A stretch of DNA of 64,000 nucleotides from Sulfuritalea sp. (GTDB taxonomy: Bacteria > Pseudomonadota > Gammaproteobacteria > Burkholderiales > Rhodocyclaceae), in the NCBI GenBank assembly GCA_022842325.1, contig JALHPU010000009.1, forward strand, positions 1 to 64,000, read 5' to 3'. A model generated the notes under the pieces. That model searched no databases and was not told the origin of the DNA. It was given only the letters and a program-made list of their open reading frames with translations. Shown piece after piece: positions 25,103 to 32,857 of this stretch. The stretch's first letter is position 1; the number at the start of each line of letters is the position of its first letter. The translations under genes and the position numbers were made by a program.

Positions 25103-25184
25103 CATATCGCAAGGATACCGTCCCAGGCGCGGGCGCACTCGGACATATCGCCAGGATACCGTCCCAGACGCGGGCGCGCTGGGA
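25103..25184. repeat. 41-bp tandem duplication between relA and mtfA
   Basis: Two adjacent 41-bp units, 25103-25143 and 25144-25184, share CATATCGC.AGGATACCGTCC CAG.CGCGGGCGC and differ at about four positions. A third unit begins (CATAAT) and stops. The array sits 23-104 bases upstream of the relA start and about 107-188 upstream of mtfA, so it lies in the shared regulatory region. It may set spacing or duplicate a protein-binding site. Confidence 0.8.
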
Positions 25185-25290
25185 CATAATCCCCCGGTCC
25201 GATGAACAAGCCACTCCCTTCCCCCTGCCTGCTGTTGCCATTGGCCAAGCTGTTCCGGGCCGGCAGCCGGCCCAACACGCGGCGCGCCGG

Positions 25291-26061
25291 ATGATCCGCA
25301 AACTGCTGGCATGGTGGCGGCAACGCCGGGCCGATCACCTCGAGATCGACGAATCGCTGTGGCAGGGCGTCGAAGCCGGCCTGCCATTTCTCGGCCATCT
25401 GTCCACTGACGAACGCGCCCATCTGCGCCGGCTGGCGCGCCGGTTCATCGCCGACAAGCAATGGAGCGGTGCGCAGGGATTGCAGCTGACACCCCGCATC
25501 CAGCTGACCATCGCCCTGCAGGCCTGCCTGCCGATCCTGCACCTGGGACTGGACTGGTATGCCGGATGGGTCGGCATCGTGGTCTATCCCGGCGACTTCG
25601 TGATTCCGCGCCGGATGATGGACGAGGACGGCGTGGTGCACGAATTCGACGATGACGTGATGGGCGAAGCCTGGTACGGCGGCCCGGTGCTGATCTCGTG
25701 GTTCGAGGACCCCGAAGACAGCGATGGCATCAACGTCGTGATCCACGAATTCGCCCACAAGCTGGACATGAAGAGCGGCGACGCCGACGGCCTGCCGCCG
25801 CTGCATTCCGGTATGTCAAAAACGCGCTGGATCGAGGTCATGAGCGAGGCCTTCGACGACTTCCAGCGGCGCGTCGACAGCGGCGAGGAAACCTTGCTCG
25901 ACCCTTATGCTGCCGAACTTCCCACCGAGTTCTTCGCCGTCGCCAGCGAGGCGTTTTTCGAAACGCCCAAAATGCTCATGGGCGAATACCCGGAGGTGTA
26001 CCAGCAGCTCAAGCTGTTCTACGGGCAGGATCCGGGGGGCTATCTCGCGGTTCCGCGATAG
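25291..26061 (+). CDS. mtfA: MtfA zinc metallopeptidase
   Basis: 256 residues. The gluzincin motif HEFAHKLD gives H152, E153 and H156; the third ligand is E220 in VASEAFFE. The family motifs LSTDERAHLRRLARRFIADK and YPGDFVIPR are typical. In E. coli MtfA is a cytosolic aminopeptidase that binds the glucose repressor Mlc. The start ATG at 25291 gives the normal N-terminus (MIRKLLAWWR). It is transcribed away from relA. Its last 22 bases overlap the 3' end of the convergent metallo-beta-lactamase/cNMP gene. Confidence 0.92.
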   Translation: MIRKLLAWWRQRRADHLEIDESLWQGVEAGLPFLGHLSTDERAHLRRLARRFIADKQWSGAQGLQLTPRIQLTIALQACLPILHLGLDWYAGWVGIVVYPGDFVIPRRMMDEDGVVHEFDDDVMGEAWYGGPVLISWFEDPEDSDGINVVIHEFAHKLDMKSGDADGLPPLHSGMSKTRWIEVMSEAFDDFQRRVDSGEETLLDPYAAELPTEFFAVASEAFFETPKMLMGEYPEVYQQLKLFYGQDPGGYLAVPR

Positions 26062-28283
26062 CGGGGCGCGGCATAGGGATGGGCATTGCGGAAGGCCTCG
26101 AACAGCTTCCAGCGCACCACCGGTATTCTCGACACCAGCTTCAGCGGCACGGAATATATCTCGCAGCTGTCCAGCGCCACCAGCACATTCTCGGCTTCCT
26201 CGGCCGTGTCGTGTCCGGTTGCACTCCTGGATACCGCGGCGAACAGGCTGTCCGCTCCCCAGAACTCGCCCTTGCCGAGCACCGGCGCTTTTTCATCCTC
26301 GCCCCGGGCCAGCCGCCCCTTGCCGATCAGGTGCAAATATTGCGCTTCGCCGGTGAAGTGCTTGCCGGCATGCAACCGGGTAATGGTGCAGTTCTTGGCC
26401 AGCGAAAACAGCGTGCTGTTGGTCACCGCATCGCTGAACAGGAAGGTGCGGCGCAAGCGCTCCTCGACCTTGCGCACCTTGAGCAGTTCGGCACTTGAAA
26501 AAAAGCGCTCGACAAAGTTGCGGTAGAGATCGGACGGCAGGCGCAGGGCCTGGACAAAGCCGACCGAGCGATAGGTGTCTTCGCTTTCCTGGTTGTGGAT
26601 GGCGGCCGACTCGGCCAACAGCGAACCGCTGAACAGGAAATGCGTGCTGCCCGGATCCTGCGTCAGGATCTCGACCTTGCCGGCGAGCAGCAGATAGATT
26701 TCCTGGGGAACCGCTCCCGCCGGAGTGATGATGGTTTCCGGATTGAAGGTGACGATGCGATTGTTGAGCAGCATGTGCAGGCGCTCCACCGGTACCGTCG
26801 GAAAGTAACTCTTGAGAAACTCGCTGGCGTCGCGCAGGAGGAAGTTCTGCTCCCCGGGAATCATCACGTCCAGGGTACCGAAAGGCGCTCCCGAACCGAT
26901 CCGCCGCTCGGCCTGGGTCAGGTCGCGCGAAGTATGGGCGAGCAGCAGCCGGGAAGACTGGTCACCGGAAAAATCCTCGGCGCAGCCGTGAATCATGCCG
27001 CCGCCGATGTCGATTTTCTTCAGGTCCGCGGCTTCCAGATACGCTGCCTTGATCGCGTTCGCCTGCTCCAGCCTGAGTCCGGGAACCGATGCATCGGCGC
27101 TGATCATGGCGTCGAGCGTGGCGAACGAGGTGATGTCGGCGAGGTGCGCATAGGTACGGTAGCCGCCCTCCCAGAGCACACGGAAATTGAATATCGTGGT
27201 CTCGACCGGATGCGGCGAAATGGTCGGACGCACCTCCAGCCCCATGATGTCGTTCCACTGGCCCTCCTCCAGATCGCAGATGTCGAAGTAGCGGGCGAAC
27301 TCGCTTTCCGGTATCGACAGCAGCGCGCAGAACTTCCGCGTCACCGACGCCCGTACCAGCGGCGTGGCGAAATACTGCAGCGGGCGATCGCACTGGAGCA
27401 GCGTCGTCAGGCCGGCGAAGTGGTCGTCGTGGCAATGGGTATGGAAGATGCCCGCCACTTCCTTCTTGCCGATGCCCAGTGCGTCGAGGCTGTAGTGGAT
27501 GTTGGGGCCGGCATCGATCAGGTACACCCGGCCCTGGTGGATGAGGACACTGCCCATCGCCGGGCGGTTGAAGTCCCAGCCGTCGCCGTCGCCGGCATGC
27601 ACCACGGCGAAATAGTGGCGGTCGATGGCCACATGGCTGAGCGGATACGGACAGGGGTAGGTGGCGTGCTGCGCCAGATTGAGGTCAACCTCGACGAAGT
27701 CGTCGCCGTAGCGTATGTCAAACACATTGTGCGCCAGCCGCGTGATGCTGACGCCATTGCCAATATCGACGCTGCCGCTGACCAGGGGATGGCATTCGAC
27801 GAAGGCCTCGGGGCGTGCGATCTGGCCGAAGGCGAACTTGAGCTTGACGCGCATGAGTTCGTCGGCGGCCGACTCCTCGACCCCGGCCTTCATCATTTCC
27901 TCGGCGGAAATCAGGCCGTAGTTGCCGCGGTGGATGTAGCGGAGCTGCGCCGCCAGCTGCTCGGGGGTGCCGATCAGCTTGGGCTTCATGCCGGTATTGT
28001 TGGGATGGTTCGGGATCAGCATGCCCTGCCGGTAGAGCATTTGCAGGATCGGGAACTCGGCCAGGTTGCACAGATGTCCATTCTGGATCATCGAGTCGGA
28101 GAGAAGGATCGCATTCGGACCGTTCTCGAAGCTCACCCCGTTGCGTTCCGTGGTCTGGATGATGCCCCGCCGCAACAGGTGCTTGACGCTGTCGGCCGGC
28201 GCGCCGCACAGCAGATAGACGCCGGCTTCCGGAATCTCGACGTAACAGATGCCGTTGGCAACCACAAGTTTACGTATCGACAT
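26040..28283 (-). CDS. Metallo-beta-lactamase fold protein with cyclic-nucleotide-binding domains
   Basis: 747 residues. Residues 1 to about 160 are an unrecognised N-terminal region. A metallo-beta-lactamase domain follows, with AIDRHYFAVVHAGDGDGWDF, VYLIDAGPN and the metal motif HTHCHDDH at 281-288. From about residue 510 the chain looks like two cyclic-nucleotide-binding-type beta rolls (e.g. FNPETIITPAGAVPQEIYLLLAGKVEIL, and ITRLHAGKHFTGEAQYLHLIGKGRL). It is probably a cytosolic hydrolase controlled by a nucleotide ligand; the substrate is unknown. The ATG at 28283 was chosen over a poorly placed upstream codon. Confidence 0.82.
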   Translation of the reverse strand: MSIRKLVVANGICYVEIPEAGVYLLCGAPADSVKHLLRRGIIQTTERNGVSFENGPNAILLSDSMIQNGHLCNLAEFPILQMLYRQGMLIPNHPNNTGMKPKLIGTPEQLAAQLRYIHRGNYGLISAEEMMKAGVEESAADELMRVKLKFAFGQIARPEAFVECHPLVSGSVDIGNGVSITRLAHNVFDIRYGDDFVEVDLNLAQHATYPCPYPLSHVAIDRHYFAVVHAGDGDGWDFNRPAMGSVLIHQGRVYLIDAGPNIHYSLDALGIGKKEVAGIFHTHCHDDHFAGLTTLLQCDRPLQYFATPLVRASVTRKFCALLSIPESEFARYFDICDLEEGQWNDIMGLEVRPTISPHPVETTIFNFRVLWEGGYRTYAHLADITSFATLDAMISADASVPGLRLEQANAIKAAYLEAADLKKIDIGGGMIHGCAEDFSGDQSSRLLLAHTSRDLTQAERRIGSGAPFGTLDVMIPGEQNFLLRDASEFLKSYFPTVPVERLHMLLNNRIVTFNPETIITPAGAVPQEIYLLLAGKVEILTQDPGSTHFLFSGSLLAESAAIHNQESEDTYRSVGFVQALRLPSDLYRNFVERFFSSAELLKVRKVEERLRRTFLFSDAVTNSTLFSLAKNCTITRLHAGKHFTGEAQYLHLIGKGRLARGEDEKAPVLGKGEFWGADSLFAAVSRSATGHDTAEEAENVLVALDSCEIYSVPLKLVSRIPVVRWKLFEAFRNAHPYAAPRYRGTAR

Positions 28284-28506
28284 GGCCCGACATCCTATGG
28301 TTGGCAATTGACTCCGGCTTGCAGGCGTTCACGCCCGGCAGACACCGCAGACCCGGCACCCGACTCGATTCTAAACGCGGAACGAGGCCGCAGCCAAGCC
28401 ACGCAGCAAATCGCTGCTTCAATTGCTGTTTCGATGGAATTCGCGATCGGCCAGACGCCAAGAAGCCCGCAACCGATGAAGGGCTACCGGCCGATCGCCG
28501 CCGGGG

Positions 28507-28531
28507 ACCGGCGCCAGGCTCAGGCGCCGGT
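28507..28531 (-). terminator. Hairpin after the diheme cytochrome gene
   Basis: On the minus strand, ACCGGCGCC-tgagcct-GGCGCCGGT forms a perfect 9-bp stem 9 bases after the cytochrome stop. There is no T run, so it is either a weak or Rho-assisted terminator or an mRNA-stabilising hairpin. The rest of the 28284-28539 gap holds nothing I can name. Confidence 0.45.
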
Positions 28532-28539
28532 GCCGCGGA

Positions 28540-29613
28540 TCACTCGGGCCTGAAGTCGAACTTCGCCTTCGCCGCGCGCGTCTGACCGCCGCGGACAATT
28601 TGCGCGGTGATCCTGTACGGGTAGTTTTCCGGCATGCGGAAGTAGTTGCCGTAGCTCGTCGTCTTGTTGAACGAAATCGGATCGAGCTTCTTCATCTGCT
28701 CGCCCATCACCGGATCCTCGACGCTGAGGTCAATCATCGCATCCCTGATTTCGGCACCGGTCTGCCGATCGAGCAGCGAGATATTGACATGGTAGTAGCC
28801 CTTGCCGCTCGGGATTCCCCCGTGCATCGATTTCTCCCGGTCCTGTGCCGGATGCATGGCCCGGATCGACTCCGCCGAAATCACCCCGAGATAGACGTCC
28901 ATGCCTTCGACGATCTTGTGCTTCGGGTCCTCCTTGCCTGCCTGCGCGACTGGCGCCGTGCCGTTGGGCACCACGCCCTTGTTGAACATGTACAGCGCCG
29001 CCAGGCGGATTTCGGAGTCGGTCAGATCGGCCATGCCGCCCCGGGGCGGCATGGCCCCATGTCCCTTGATCGCCGATCGAACCAGGAAGTCAGTGCCATG
29101 GGCAAACCTCGGTGCCCACGCCGCCAGATCACCCATGCGGGGGGCGCCCTCGAGGCCTTTCTCATGGCACTTGACGCATTGGCTGTTGACGATCTGTTCG
29201 CCGGAGCGCTCGCGAAATGCAGTTGCGACCGCAACCGGTTCGATCCAGTGGCCGCCGGATTGATTGACCATGTAGGTAATCGCGCGCTTGATATCCAGGT
29301 CGCCCAGACCCGGATTGCCGCCATGCGGCGGCATTTTTCGCACGCCCTGCAGCGCATGCTGCGTGAGACTGGTGAGCCCCTGCGCCGCGCGCGGCTTCCA
29401 CGCCTGGCGATCGCCGATTTTCGGCGCTCCGTCTGCGCCCGTCGCGTGACAATTGGCGCACACCGCATCGACCACCTGTTTGCCGCTCAGCCCCTGATCC
29501 TTTCCTGCCGCTGCCTGCGAGGCGAGCAGGAGCGCGACGAGGATGGTTCCGGTAACCAGCTTTTTCGAGACCCGCGGGTGCGAAGATTTATCGACATCCA
29601 GACGATTGTTCAT
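28540..29613 (-). CDS. Periplasmic diheme c-type cytochrome with C-terminal beta domain
   Basis: 357 residues. A membrane-targeting segment (KLVTGTILVALLLASQAAAG) is followed by two cytochrome-c5-like domains, with hemes at C52-ANC-H56 and C146-VKC-H150. Each has a matching distal segment (RKMPPHGGNPGLGDLDI and GAMPPRGGMADLTDSEI) giving the Met ligand. The last about 125 residues (MHGGIPSGKGYYHVNISLLD.., YGNYFRMPENYPYRI) form an unrecognised, probably beta-sandwich, domain. The ATG at 29613 has GGAGG at good spacing. It is probably a periplasmic electron carrier or sensor; no redox partner is adjacent. Confidence 0.85.
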   Translation of the reverse strand: MNNRLDVDKSSHPRVSKKLVTGTILVALLLASQAAAGKDQGLSGKQVVDAVCANCHATGADGAPKIGDRQAWKPRAAQGLTSLTQHALQGVRKMPPHGGNPGLGDLDIKRAITYMVNQSGGHWIEPVAVATAFRERSGEQIVNSQCVKCHEKGLEGAPRMGDLAAWAPRFAHGTDFLVRSAIKGHGAMPPRGGMADLTDSEIRLAALYMFNKGVVPNGTAPVAQAGKEDPKHKIVEGMDVYLGVISAESIRAMHPAQDREKSMHGGIPSGKGYYHVNISLLDRQTGAEIRDAMIDLSVEDPVMGEQMKKLDPISFNKTTSYGNYFRMPENYPYRITAQIVRGGQTRAAKAKFDFRPE

Positions 29614-29826
29614 GGCTGACCTCCTCCTGGGCAAGCGGGATTGTCAGGCGACGCGTCACGACGCGCAGCGCATCGGAAGCAAATCTTCGCAACGGGTAGC
29701 TGCTCCCGCCTGCAAGACAAAATGGGAAATTCCCCACCGTCCTTCGAGACTAGTACATCCGTCACGAATCCGAAATGTCAATAATGCTGGTAGGGACAAA
29801 CTGTGCCGGAAAGGGTGGCCAGCAAC

Positions 29827-29855
29827 AAAAAAACCAGCCTTCCGGCTGGTTTTTT
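29827..29855 (-). terminator. Terminator of tRNA-His
   Basis: On the minus strand, AAAACCAGCCggaaGGCTGGTTTT is followed by a T run, 10 bases after the encoded CCA of the tRNA. It is a textbook Rho-independent terminator and may act in both directions. Confidence 0.9.
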
Positions 29856-29865
29856 GGAATTCGGG

Positions 29866-29941
29866 TGGGGTGGCTGATGGGACTCGAACCCACGACAACT
29901 GGAATCACAATCCAGGACTCTACCAACTGAGCTACAGCCAC
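29866..29941 (-). tRNA. tRNA-His (GUG)
   Basis: 76 nt on the minus strand. The acceptor arm is GTGGCTG/CAGCCAC, D arm GTAGCTCAGTTGGTAGAG, anticodon stem CTGGA with loop TTGTGAT and TCCAG (anticodon GTG), and T arm GTGGGTTCGAGTCCCAT. The discriminator is C73, the CCA end is encoded, and the base before position 1 is G, allowing the G-1:C73 pair needed by histidyl-tRNA synthetase. Confidence 0.97.
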
Positions 29942-29992
29942 CACCGAAACCATGCGCCGTCCGGAATCGGGTCCCGGTTGGGCAAGGCGCGA

Positions 29993-30021
29993 ATTATGGG
30001 AGAAGGGCGGAAAAGAATCAA
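29993..30021 (-). promoter_or_regulatory. Promoter of tRNA-His
   Basis: On the minus strand, TTGATT (30021-30016) and CATAAT (29998-29993) are separated by exactly 17 bases, a good sigma-70 match. It lies about 50 bases upstream of the tRNA. Confidence 0.7.
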
Positions 30022-30287
30022 GCCTTGACTTGGCCGAAAGTCGGCGCCGGCAGGACGGCGACCATCGCGCGCTCTCGGGAAAGCCTTTGGCACCTGGCAC
30101 CGCGCCCGGTGCCGTAGCACGACGATCCGGCGTTTTCCGGCACGCTTGGCCACGGAAATTTCAGGTTCGAAATATGTACGCCTCGGCTTGTCAGCGACCG
30201 GCTTCTCGCGTACCATACTTGCAGAACTCTGTTCCGCTATGCAGTTCTTCAATCGCGACAAGGTATCTAGCAAAGGACCGAATATCC
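30022..30287 (+). other. Upstream region of catabolic operon 1, with dispersed repeat
   Basis: Together with the tRNA promoter this makes a 346-bp gene-free stretch (29942-30287). It contains a copy of the GTCGGCGCYGG repeat at about 30037-30070 (GAAAGTCGGCGCCGGCAGGA CGGCGACC). I see no clear sigma-70 promoter or operator for the acyl-CoA dehydrogenase gene and no open frame worth reporting. Confidence 0.5.
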
Positions 30288-31496
30288 ATGGATCTCAATT
30301 TCACCGCCGGGGAGCAGTCGTTCCGGGAAGAAGTGCGCAGTTTCCTGCGCGCCAAACTGCCCCCGGAAATCAGCCGCAAGGTGCTCGGCGGCAAACGCCT
30401 GGCGAAAGACGACTTCGTGCGCTGGCAGAAACTGCTGCACGCCCAGGGCTGGGGCGCGGCGGGCTGGCCCGCGGCCTTCGCCGGCACCGGCTGGAATGCC
30501 GTGCAACAGCACATCTTCGACGAGGAATGCGCCGACGCCGGGGCACCGATGCAACTGCCCTTCGGCCTCAAGATGGTGGCGCCGGTGATCATGGCCTTCG
30601 GCAATCCGGCGCAGCAACAGCGCTTCCTGCCGCGCATCATCGACGGCACCGACTGGTGGTGCCAGGGCTATTCCGAGCCGGGTTCGGGCTCCGACCTCGC
30701 GTCGCTGAAAATGCGCGCAGTCAGGGACGGCGACCATTACGTGGTGAATGGCCAGAAGACCTGGACCACGCTCGGCCAGTACGCCGACTGGATCTTCTGC
30801 CTGGTCCGCACCTCGACCTCCGGCCGCCAGCAGGAAGGCATTTCCTTCCTCCTGATCGACATGAAGACGCCCGGCATCACCGTGCGGCCGATCATCATGC
30901 TGGACGGCGAACACGAGATCAACGAGGTCTGGTTCGAGGACGTCAAGGTGCCGGCCGAGAACCTGATCGGCGAGGAGAACAAGGGCTGGACCTATGCCAA
31001 GTTCCTGCTCGGCCACGAGCGCACGGGGATTGCCGGCGTCGGCCGTTCCAAGCGCGAACTGAAGAAGCTCAAGGAGATCGCGGCGAAGGAAACTTCCGGC
31101 GGCCGCCCGCTGATCGAGGACCAGCGCTTCCGCGACCGCATCGCCCAGGTCGAACTCGAACTCATGGCGCTGGAAATCACCAACCTGCGCGTGATTTCCG
31201 CCGAAGGCGAGAAGAAGCGCGCGCCGGGACCGGAGGCTTCGATCCTCAAGGTCAAGGGCTCCGAAATCCAGCAGATGCTGACCGAACTCAAGATGCAGGC
31301 GCTGGGTCATTACGCCCTGCCCTACATCGATGAGGGACTCGACGCCGACTGGAGCGGCGACGCGGCAATGCCCGCCTACGCCGACCACGCACCGCCGCTG
31401 TCCGGACAGTATTTCAACGTGCGCAAGACCACCATCTACGGCGGTTCCAACGAAATCCAGAAAAACATCATCTCGCAGATGATCCTGGGTCTCTAA
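30288..31496 (+). CDS. Acyl-CoA dehydrogenase, large (catalytic) subunit, PimC type
   Basis: 402 residues. The acyl-CoA dehydrogenase fold is clear: WWCQGYSEPGSGSDLASLKMRA, VNGQKTWTT and VWFEDVKVPAENLIGEENKGW. A Glu sits in LGHERTGIAG, at the position of the catalytic base in isovaleryl-/long-chain enzymes. The usual C-terminal QxHGGxG FAD loop is absent; the end reads YGGSNEIQKNIISQMILGL. This fits the large partner of an alpha2beta2 enzyme such as PimC or bacterial steroid FadE pairs. The downstream small subunit supplies the missing loop. The ATG at 30288 gives the conserved start MDLNF. It leads catabolic operon 1. Confidence 0.9.
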   Translation: MDLNFTAGEQSFREEVRSFLRAKLPPEISRKVLGGKRLAKDDFVRWQKLLHAQGWGAAGWPAAFAGTGWNAVQQHIFDEECADAGAPMQLPFGLKMVAPVIMAFGNPAQQQRFLPRIIDGTDWWCQGYSEPGSGSDLASLKMRAVRDGDHYVVNGQKTWTTLGQYADWIFCLVRTSTSGRQQEGISFLLIDMKTPGITVRPIIMLDGEHEINEVWFEDVKVPAENLIGEENKGWTYAKFLLGHERTGIAGVGRSKRELKKLKEIAAKETSGGRPLIEDQRFRDRIAQVELELMALEITNLRVISAEGEKKRAPGPEASILKVKGSEIQQMLTELKMQALGHYALPYIDEGLDADWSGDAAMPAYADHAPPLSGQYFNVRKTTIYGGSNEIQKNIISQMILGL

Positions 31497-31620
31497 AAGG
31501 CAGAGACCCATGCATAAACGCCCGCCCCTCCTGCCCTCCCCCTCCCAGGGGAGGTGACTGGCTGGCTCGCTGCGCTCGATATGACACTCGACATGAACTA
31601 ACTTTCCCGGATCGAACCTC
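31497..31620 (+). repeat. Modular hairpin repeat, copy D
   Basis: The 124-bp gap between the two dehydrogenase subunit genes carries CCCGCCCCTCCTGCCCTCCC CCTCCCAGGGGAGG, then TGACTGGCTGGCTCGCTGCG CTCGATATGACACT. The hairpin and the GGCTCGCTGCGCTCGA tail are those of copies A-C, but the 5' half is missing. No promoter or gene is evident. Confidence 0.7.
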
Positions 31621-32745
31621 ATGGACTTCAACTACACCGAAGAACAACTCGCCCTGCAGGACACCCTGCGCCGCTTCATTGCCAGGGACTATCCCTTCGA
31701 GCACCGTCGCGCGCTGGCCAAATCCGCCGAGGGCTTCGATCGCGCGGCATGGAAGACCTTCGCCGACTTCGGCATCCTCGCCCTGCCCTTCGACGAGGAA
31801 TTCGGCGGCCTGAATGGCACTGCCGTCGACAGCATGCTGGTCATGGAAATGCTCGGCCGCGGCCTGGCGCTGGAACCCTATGTATCGACCGCGGTTCTGT
31901 GCGGCGGACTGATCCGCGATGCCGGCAGCGCGGCGCAGAAGGAAGCGCTGCTGCCGGCCATCGCCGGCGGCGAGCTGATGCTGGCGCTGGCCCACTACGA
32001 AGCCGGCGCGCGCTACGCGCTCGACCGGGTCGCCACCACCGCCACAGCCGCGAGCGGCGGCTGGCAGCTTGACGGCGCCAAGGCCGTGGTGCTCGGCGCA
32101 CCCTCGGCGGACAAGCTGATCGTCTCCGCCCGCGATGGCAATGGAGTTTCATTGTTCCTGGTCGACGCCACGGCCCCCGGCGTCACCTTGCGCGCCTATC
32201 CGACGCAAGATGGCGCCCGCGCCGCAGATGTGAAACTGGCCGGCGTCCAGGTCGGCGCCGACGCCCTGATCGGGCCGGCGGGCGGCGCCCTGCAAATTGT
32301 GGAGCGTGCCGTCGACTACGCCAATGCCGCGCTCTGCGCGGAAGCCGTCGGCATCATGTCGGCGCTCAACGAAGTCACGCTGGAATACCTCAAGACGCGC
32401 AAGCAGTTCGGCGTGCCGATCGGCAAGTTCCAGGCCCTGCAGCATCGCATGGCCGACATGGTGATCGCCACCGAACAGGCCCGCTCGATGGCCACGCTGG
32501 CTGCGGTGCGCGTCGATTCGCCCGATGCCGCCGAGCGCAGCCGCGCCGTGGCCGCCGCCAAGGCTTATGTCACGCAATCGGCACGACTGGTCGGCCAGCA
32601 GGCGGTGCAGCTGCATGGCGGCATGGGCGTGGTCGATGAACTCAACGTCGGCCATTACTTCAAGCGCCTGACCATGATCGGCCTGACGTTCGGCGACGCG
32701 GACTACCACTTGGGCCGCTTCAGCGATACGCTGCTCGCGGCATGA
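31621..32745 (+). CDS. Acyl-CoA dehydrogenase, small subunit, PimD type
   Basis: 374 residues. The C-terminal FAD-binding loop QLHGGMGVVDELNVGHYFKRL is present, as is TLEYLKTRKQFGVPIGKFQALQHRMADM. The catalytic Glu region of the large subunit is replaced here by VDYANAALCAEAVG, with no Glu. The N-terminus MDFNYTEEQLALQDTLRRFIARDY is typical of PimD-like subunits. It therefore complements the gene at 30288, each carrying half of the catalytic features. It would oxidise an acyl-CoA to the 2,3-enoyl-CoA, passing electrons to an electron-transfer flavoprotein encoded elsewhere. Confidence 0.9.
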   Translation: MDFNYTEEQLALQDTLRRFIARDYPFEHRRALAKSAEGFDRAAWKTFADFGILALPFDEEFGGLNGTAVDSMLVMEMLGRGLALEPYVSTAVLCGGLIRDAGSAAQKEALLPAIAGGELMLALAHYEAGARYALDRVATTATAASGGWQLDGAKAVVLGAPSADKLIVSARDGNGVSLFLVDATAPGVTLRAYPTQDGARAADVKLAGVQVGADALIGPAGGALQIVERAVDYANAALCAEAVGIMSALNEVTLEYLKTRKQFGVPIGKFQALQHRMADMVIATEQARSMATLAAVRVDSPDAAERSRAVAAAKAYVTQSARLVGQQAVQLHGGMGVVDELNVGHYFKRLTMIGLTFGDADYHLGRFSDTLLAA

Positions 32746-32857
32746 AGAGGACCTATCCACCAGCCCCTTTCCCAAGGAAAGGGGTGACTTTGGTTCAGGC
32801 GCTACGCGGCTTCCGGGTTATTGGTTTCATGCCGCCTTGGGGCGGCCCGGCGGCAGC
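32746..32857 (+). repeat. Modular hairpin repeat, copy G
   Basis: The gap holds CCCCTTTCCCAAGGAAAGGG GTGACTTTGG, then GGCGCTACGCGGCTTCC, then CCGCCTTGGGGCGGCCCGGC GGCAGC ending at the next ATG. The second half matches 47405-47490 (copy E) nearly base for base, including CTTGGGGCGGCCCGGCGG. Because it runs up to the start codon, it replaces the normal ribosome-binding region of the next gene. Confidence 0.7.

Noticed and set aside
25103-25184. CRISPR array
   Set aside because: The two units are directly adjacent with no spacers, so this is a simple tandem duplication. No cas gene is in the window.
25202-25294. 30-residue ORF ending in an ATGA overlap with mtfA
   Set aside because: The coupling geometry is attractive, but there is no Shine-Dalgarno and the peptide has no features; not supported enough to list.
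25080-25806. N-terminal extension of RelA by about 240 residues
   Set aside because: It would run through the tandem repeats and antisense through mtfA. The ATG at 25080 gives a normal RelA length.
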